This document shows positions 59,348 to 64,000 of a stretch of 64,000 nucleotides of DNA, in pieces. A program made the translations under genes and the position numbers. Below the pieces are notes generated by a model. The model had not been told where the DNA came from and did no database searches. It worked only from the letters and a program-made list of their open reading frames with translations. Numbering within the stretch: position 1 is the first letter of the stretch; every line of letters begins with the position of its first letter. This stretch comes from Azospirillum sp. SYSU D00513 (GTDB lineage Bacteria > Pseudomonadota > Alphaproteobacteria > Azospirillales > Azospirillaceae), in assembly GCF_017356015.1 (NCBI RefSeq), contig NZ_JAFIQV010000034.1:1-64000 (forward strand). The letters run 5' to 3'.

Positions 59348-60136
59348 TCACGACATATAATCCAGATAAGAACGTGACATCATAAACTTAGATATGAGGC
59401 GCTCCCAATTCTCATTCTGCTCAGTCCTTTGTCTCGAAAACCTTTCATCTAAAAGAACATTCATCCTCTTTTCAGAGGACAGTATTGAGCCGGCATTATC
59501 GGAATGGACGAACTCAATGAGGTTCCGCAGCATCTCTTGTCGCGCTTCTACATAATCTTCGTATGTAACCACCGTTGTAGGAAGTCCGAGAGCTGACACA
59601 GCCCTTTCCAAAAACAATTGCTCTCTTTGCACTTCCGCAAGGTGGGTGATAATGGCATCTCTAAGCCACTGCGACGGTGAATCCGACTGCGCATCTGCAG
59701 ACTGTGCAACTGAGTCCCACTGTCCTGTTATTTTGGCCTTAAGCAAAGAGATGGCTTGCGCCAAAGCATCGGCGCGGCGAACTAGTATAATCCTAAGATT
59801 AGGGAACGTTCGCGTGAACACGTCACGGATTTCGTTCGCGCCAACATTCCCCAAAGCGCCAGTACTAGAAAAATAATCAATAAACGCCACAAGCTGAACA
59901 TAATTCATCTTAAATCCAAAAATTCCCTCCTTTTTATATAGCTTGATAACAGTAGATATATCGGAGTATGGCACGCTCGCCTTGAGAAGGCTAAGGTCTT
60001 CAGGATGAAAAGACCCATCTATCTTATGGAATAATTCGACTCCCATGCCGCAGTTGTTGGCAGCAAGATCTCCGGCGATCATGCTGCTTCCAGAGCGTGG
60101 CGTAAAAAGAACTACAAAGCATTTACAGGAATCCAT
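59348..60136 (-). CDS. Stf0-like sulfotransferase
   Basis: About 262 residues from ATG at 60136; a GTG ten codons upstream is an alternative. The PAPS loop is CFVVLFTPRSGSSMIAGDLA at the N-terminus, and the 3'-phosphate motif is LRIILVRRADALAQAISLLK near residue 115, the arrangement of Stf0 (trehalose 2-sulfotransferase) and relatives. FFSxx and the C-terminal RQRTEQNENWERLI are also Stf0-like. The sugar acceptor is unknown. The DNA looks less GC-rich than the genes to the left, as does the rest of this block, hinting at a different origin. It is the third sulfotransferase in the window. Confidence 0.8.
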   Translation of the reverse strand: MDSCKCFVVLFTPRSGSSMIAGDLAANNCGMGVELFHKIDGSFHPEDLSLLKASVPYSDISTVIKLYKKEGIFGFKMNYVQLVAFIDYFSSTGALGNVGANEIRDVFTRTFPNLRIILVRRADALAQAISLLKAKITGQWDSVAQSADAQSDSPSQWLRDAIITHLAEVQREQLFLERAVSALGLPTTVVTYEDYVEARQEMLRNLIEFVHSDNAGSILSSEKRMNVLLDERFSRQRTEQNENWERLISKFMMSRSYLDYMS

Positions 60137-60420
60137 TGGACCACTCGCCCCTTCTTCACGGCTCACATCGAATTAGAGGCCGCAGCCTCCATTCTTCGCT
60201 TATTACAATGTACCAAATCGATCACATTAGAAGACCAGTCGCGCAACAGCCTGTGTAACTGAGGCGAATGGAGCGGTTATTTTCGTGCAGCTCCTAAGAG
60301 ACATGCAGTACATTAGTGCACAGACACAGGCAACAGAGGCGCATGGATTGCCTTCAGGGCATTGATATGCCTGGGCTAACACTTGGCTTTCCTGAATGTG
60401 TCCGCGCACTAGTACTAGCA

Positions 60421-61611
60421 TCATACAGGCTCGGGCAATGCCAAGACATCCCATTCAATATCATCGTCGAACGGAATCTCAGGAATGCCATCCGAACCGA
60501 AGGGAAGCTCGCGAAAATGCTTGAAACTATATTTAAGGTCGCGAAAAAAGCTATAGATATCGCGATAGTCATACCCAGTTGCATGCATCCACTTCGGAGA
60601 AACCTCAAAGAACAATGAAGGGCGGTGACTGGCTATTGTCCGTGCTAGTCCTCTAAGCACAAAAAGCTCAAAGGTTTGCACGTCAATTTTAATAAACTTG
60701 ACTTGACGGCCCGGATGATGCTCACTTAAGTAGTCATCCATTGTCACCGCAGGAACACTTTCCGCGGCGTTCTCGGCATTATATCGTTCAGGATGTAGGT
60801 TAACTCCCAGGCTGCCGAAGTTCGCATCCCCGGTATAGCTTATTGGGAATAAGGTAAGCTCGCCGGCCTTATCACTAGCAGCCATGTGTATCGGGCGAAT
60901 ATTCCAGCATCCATTTAGAACACAGTTTGCGCCGAGTAACTGATACATGACCCTTTGCGCCTCTACGCTTACGACCAAGCCGTTTGGCCCAACAATCTTT
61001 GAAAATACAACGCTATGGTGACCAAAGTTTGCCCCAATATCCAGAACAAAGTCGCCGGCGCCAATGTGAGTCTTAAAGACTTCTATATCGTGAGGGGCCC
61101 AAGAACCTTCGCGCTCTATGGCATTGGGAATATCCATATCCGTTTTGAGGACAAGGAACTTTCCCCAATCACCAGAAATCACTCGTACCGTTTCGCTAAG
61201 AGTCCTGGACCGCCCCAGTTCTTTCGGCAATTCATCAAGCATAACTCCGAGCAGCCACACTTGGTGCCCGGACGATTGCCGCGATCTCTTGCCGAGGACT
61301 CTTATGGTGCAGACTGCGCCAGCAGGCGCAGCCATCTCGTAGGCAAAGTTGATGTCCTGCTCGTCTGCATACAAGTCGATTACCTGCGCTTCGCCAGCGC
61401 AAGAAATCTCGACCAGACCACTCCAGTCATGACGGAGAAACATCAGGCGTACTGTCCCGCCGGGGGAGGACAGTTGGAACTCGGCATCACCGGACTCCGA
61501 CATGAGAGCTGCTCCCTGAACACCCGGTACAGGAAGCGCTCGCCAATCACCTACAAGCCTTGCCCCGCAGCAGCCCTGTTCCAACATTTCCGACGGCGCG
61601 AACTTAATCAT
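60421..61611 (-). CDS. FkbM-family methyltransferase
   Basis: A 396-residue protein. The N-terminal ~150 residues (LVGDWRALPVPGVQGAALMS, then beta-rich segments) are not recognised. The C-terminal half is an FkbM-type SAM methyltransferase: DFVLDIGANFGHHSVVFSKI (motif I), GLVVSVEAQRVMYQLLGANC, VPAVTMDDYLSEH, and VKFIKIDVQTFELFVLRGL. FkbM enzymes O-methylate sugars and other hydroxyls and are frequent in surface polysaccharide loci. It lies between the Stf0-like gene and the coiled-coil gene, all minus strand, so it may help decorate the same glycan. Confidence 0.85.
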   Translation of the reverse strand: MIKFAPSEMLEQGCCGARLVGDWRALPVPGVQGAALMSESGDAEFQLSSPGGTVRLMFLRHDWSGLVEISCAGEAQVIDLYADEQDINFAYEMAAPAGAVCTIRVLGKRSRQSSGHQVWLLGVMLDELPKELGRSRTLSETVRVISGDWGKFLVLKTDMDIPNAIEREGSWAPHDIEVFKTHIGAGDFVLDIGANFGHHSVVFSKIVGPNGLVVSVEAQRVMYQLLGANCVLNGCWNIRPIHMAASDKAGELTLFPISYTGDANFGSLGVNLHPERYNAENAAESVPAVTMDDYLSEHHPGRQVKFIKIDVQTFELFVLRGLARTIASHRPSLFFEVSPKWMHATGYDYRDIYSFFRDLKYSFKHFRELPFGSDGIPEIPFDDDIEWDVLALPEPV

Positions 61612-61700
61612 ATTGAGTCCTCATGAACACGATACCAGAAAGAGGAAGGCCGAGCTTGGGCGCCGTAGCGTCTTCGCCAGACATATTACAGCTTCCGCGT

Positions 61701-62084
61701 TTAGTTTGCACCCCGGAGTGCTCCTATTTTCACTTTAAGCTGACTAATTTCTGCTTCAAGCTCGGTGAGCTCCTGCGCTTTAGACGCCCATCTCTTCTGC
61801 TTGTCGTGCAACTCTTGGAGCAGCGTGCGCGTCATTCTCGCGCTCAACACTGCTTTGTCAGGAGAAGTCAAAACTGAGCGGGAAACTGGACCTGACAGCC
61901 CCCGAAGAATCTTCGCAACTTCCGGGTACCTGGAAAGAAAGTCGGTCTCCAGAAGCACGTGGCACAAAATGTCTTTGCTCCCACCCAAATGCCGAAGAAG
62001 CAGGTCTACCTCACCGTCAGACGGCTTTGCATCCGCGAAGGTATCAAGCGCCTGAACCAAGGCGTTTCTGTCTAGACTCATCAT
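61701..62084 (-). CDS. Small hypothetical protein with C-terminal coiled coil
   Basis: A 127-residue protein whose ATG (62084-62082) overlaps the stop of the upstream glycosyltransferase (ATGA), indicating coupling. The N-terminal part (EVDLLLRHLGGSKDILCHVL) resembles the start of some glycosyltransferase-associated helical domains. The C-terminus is a clear coiled coil (LLQELHDKQKRWASKAQELT, ELEAEISQLKVKIGAL). It has no recognised family. Coupling and the coiled coil suggest it is a partner or scaffold of the neighbouring glycosyltransferase. Confidence 0.7.
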   Translation of the reverse strand: MMSLDRNALVQALDTFADAKPSDGEVDLLLRHLGGSKDILCHVLLETDFLSRYPEVAKILRGLSGPVSRSVLTSPDKAVLSARMTRTLLQELHDKQKRWASKAQELTELEAEISQLKVKIGALRGAN

Positions 62085-64000
62085 GCGATCTTCTCCAGAG
62101 CCTCGTTCGTAGAAGCAGCAGCCCTTTGAAAAGCCGAGTAGGCATCCTCAATGCCTTCGACCATCTGTTCCAGCGTGTACTTTGACAGGAAGCTGTGTTG
62201 AGCGGCATCTCCGAGGTGTTGGCGAAGGTTAGCATCACTGGCGAGTTTGAGAATGGCTTGAGCAATCTGACCAGGATCATTAGGGTTAACAAGCAGCCCA
62301 GTCTTCATCTGCTCAACAACTTCCGCTAGTCCGCCGACGTTGCCCGCGACGACCGGCTTGCCGTACCGCATGGCCTCAATCGCCACAAGGCCGAACGACT
62401 CAAAACGCGAGGGCGCCAGGAAAATGTCGCAGTCAGCGTACGCATCAGCAAGCTTGTCGTCCGGTATGTAACCCTCAAGCTGAATCCGCTGCGCAAGCTC
62501 GGGCGGTACGCTCTCCAAAAATCGGCTGATCGCCCGTTTGCAGTTCTGGTCATCCGTCGGAGAGCCGATAAAGCGGAACGTGACATCAGGTAATTGCGTG
62601 CAGACACGAAGAGCCGCTTCCAGAGCTGTATCGAACCCCTTGCGGGTTTCCTGCCGCCCTACGAAGAGGACCGTAATGCCGTCGCCTTTTTTAGCCGTCT
62701 CATGTCTGGCCGGAGAGGTGACGCCGTGAGGCACAACGATTGTCCGCGACGAAATGTCTACGCCATAAGTCTCGTGAATTTCCTTCACGACCGCATTCGT
62801 GTTTCCAAGGAAGTGTTGCGCCCTTTCAAAAATGAACTGTTCGGCCTTAACGACGCGCTGAACATGGTTGAAATCGTACAGGGGCCGGTGCCAATCCGGC
62901 TTATGCGGGTGAGCGAGTTTGTAGGTGGTGTGCAGCGACGTCACCACAGGGATAGGGGAGAGTAGTAGCGGGACTAGGCCTTCGACGTCCCAGATCGGTG
63001 CGGAAACGAGATCTAGGTTGGAGAAACCGATTTCGCGCAACTCCGCGTACACGCCAGCCGACCAGTTAGTCAAGTGATCTGGAATGTCGATTAGCGCAGT
63101 CACTGAACGGAGTTCTCCGCCCTCTATAGGCAGTACCTTATGGACCCAAACTCCGTCCCTATAATCGACAGTGGGCTCAGCGTCGGCACGCGTGATGACG
63201 TGAACCCGATGACCTCGTGCCGCCAAGCCACTGGCGACATGGTCTGTCCACCGCGCAATCCCAGCAGTGTCGTTCGGAGGAAAGCCTTGCGAGATTAGCG
63301 CTATCCGCAGCCTCTGTGCGCCCTCAGCATTGAACCTCTTAAAGGGCCTCTTGGAAACCCCTGCGGCTCGTTCCATCAGGTTGGTAGGGGCAGGAAGCCG
63401 GGCAAGTGTGCGGCCGTCTTCAATGCCAAGCTCGACGTCCTGGTTGAGGAGAGCTTCAGCGGTCGGGCTCAGATAGCTATGGTCGCGAAGCCACTTGTTG
63501 TCGCGGCGGAGCCCATCGCGGTACTTAACTACTTCGTCAGTTATAGCGATCTCATCCAATAACGGCGTACCATGGCGATACATGAAGTACACCTTACTGC
63601 GTGCTGGCACATGCAGTGTCGTCGGAACCTTATTCAGGTTGCGGAGATGGCTCGGCGCGTAACGATGGTAGACGAGCGCGTCGGGAGCATACACAATTTG
63701 GCCGCCTTGATCGACGAGCCTCAGGCAGACATCCGTCTCATCTAGGAAGTAGGCGAATGTCTCGTCGAAACCGCCAATCTCCTTTAACGCTGATGCACGG
63801 AACGATGAATTGGTTCCCAGAAGGGACGGGAATAGAGGAGATCCTGGGAAGCAGAATGTTTCGCGCGAGATTCCTCTCGGAACCGTAAAGGCGTTACCCA
63901 ATCTATCGCAAAGCGTTGCAGTGGCCTGATAACTTTTTCCGGTGTGGTCTATGGTAAAGCCACCCACGCCGACAACGTCATCTGAATTGTATTTTTCGAG
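62081..64000 (-). CDS. GT2-GT4 fusion glycosyltransferase (N-terminus off the right edge)
   Basis: The frame is open to the window edge (640 codons shown, with LEKYNSDDVVGVGGFTIDHT at the border). The visible N-terminal part is the end of a GT2 domain (LGTNSSFRASALKEIGGFDE, then AYFLDETDVCLRLVDQGG with the ED motif). A linker leads to a GT4 domain: LRIALISQGFPPNDTAGIAR, TIVVPHGVTSP, GITVLFVGRQETRKGFDTAL, and SRFESFGLVAIEAMRYGKPV with the E-x7-E pair. Such tandem enzymes add two sugars to a glycan in sequence. Its end overlaps the small coiled-coil gene. It is partial, so total length is unknown. Confidence 0.87.
   Translation of the reverse strand, partial: LEKYNSDDVVGVGGFTIDHTGKSYQATATLCDRLGNAFTVPRGISRETFCFPGSPLFPSLLGTNSSFRASALKEIGGFDETFAYFLDETDVCLRLVDQGGQIVYAPDALVYHRYAPSHLRNLNKVPTTLHVPARSKVYFMYRHGTPLLDEIAITDEVVKYRDGLRRDNKWLRDHSYLSPTAEALLNQDVELGIEDGRTLARLPAPTNLMERAAGVSKRPFKRFNAEGAQRLRIALISQGFPPNDTAGIARWTDHVASGLAARGHRVHVITRADAEPTVDYRDGVWVHKVLPIEGGELRSVTALIDIPDHLTNWSAGVYAELREIGFSNLDLVSAPIWDVEGLVPLLLSPIPVVTSLHTTYKLAHPHKPDWHRPLYDFNHVQRVVKAEQFIFERAQHFLGNTNAVVKEIHETYGVDISSRTIVVPHGVTSPARHETAKKGDGITVLFVGRQETRKGFDTALEAALRVCTQLPDVTFRFIGSPTDDQNCKRAISRFLESVPPELAQRIQLEGYIPDDKLADAYADCDIFLAPSRFESFGLVAIEAMRYGKPVVAGNVGGLAEVVEQMKTGLLVNPNDPGQIAQAILKLASDANLRQHLGDAAQHSFLSKYTLEQMVEGIEDAYSAFQRAAASTNEALEKIA

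Noticed and set aside
1..64000. tRNA, rRNA or replication-origin features
   Set aside because: None was recognised on either strand.

Overview
The window is GC-rich DNA from what is probably an alphaproteobacterium of the Rhodospirillales/Azospirillum type. This is inferred from the codon bias, the style of the MetK and glycosyltransferase proteins and the dense insertion-sequence load; no rRNA or tRNA is present to confirm it. It reads as a surface and secretome island: genes for building and exporting a decorated cell-surface polysaccharide alternate with genes for large secreted RTX (calcium-binding nonapeptide) proteins, and mobile-element debris lies between them.

Layout. 1-3243 (minus): the end of an unknown gene with a possible GntR-type operator, a small Cys-rich protein, rfbC, gmhA and a glycosyltransferase. 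3445-9728 (plus): three RTX proteins (serralysin-like protease, sorbosone-dehydrogenase-like propeller, matrixin-like protease) with a methyltransferase between the first two. 9825-22817: an 8.95-kb gene for a 2984-residue adhesin-like RTX protein and a TPR-glycosyltransferase, flanked by two copies of the same internally deleted IS3 element, with IS481 and Tn3 transposase remnants on the right side. 23205-31907 (minus): four genes for large glycosyltransferases, one carrying several GT domains around a coiled coil. 32022-35800: an IS5 scrap, a divergent RTX protein, and a glycosyltransferase pseudogene split by an intact-looking IS200/IS605 element (tnpA + tnpB). 35876-47325: a DUF6311-like membrane protein, a four-gene overlapping operon for decaprenylphosphoryl-arabinofuranose (UbiA-HAD fusion, GtrA, DprE1, DprE2), two sulfotransferases, a glycosyltransferase and an O-antigen-type ABC exporter (Wzm/Wzt). 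47535-55898: three more RTX proteins (two with low-complexity linkers, one metalloprotease) around a 1.2-kb gene-free stretch rich in inverted repeats. 55979-59286: an integrase with a damaged N-terminus and a metK gene interrupted after codon 9 by an IS5-family element. 59348-64000 (minus): a Stf0-like sulfotransferase, an FkbM methyltransferase, a small coiled-coil protein and a GT2-GT4 fusion running off the right edge; this part looks less GC-rich and may be a separate acquisition.

How the genes fit together (inference): dTDP-rhamnose and heptose enzymes, a lipid-linked arabinofuranose donor, many glycosyltransferases, three sulfotransferases and methyltransferases could build and decorate a polysaccharide exported by Wzm/Wzt, while the RTX proteins, seven of which share one C-terminal tail signature, would be exported by a type I secretion system whose genes are not in the window. 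The proteins may act on, or be anchored to, that polysaccharide coat.
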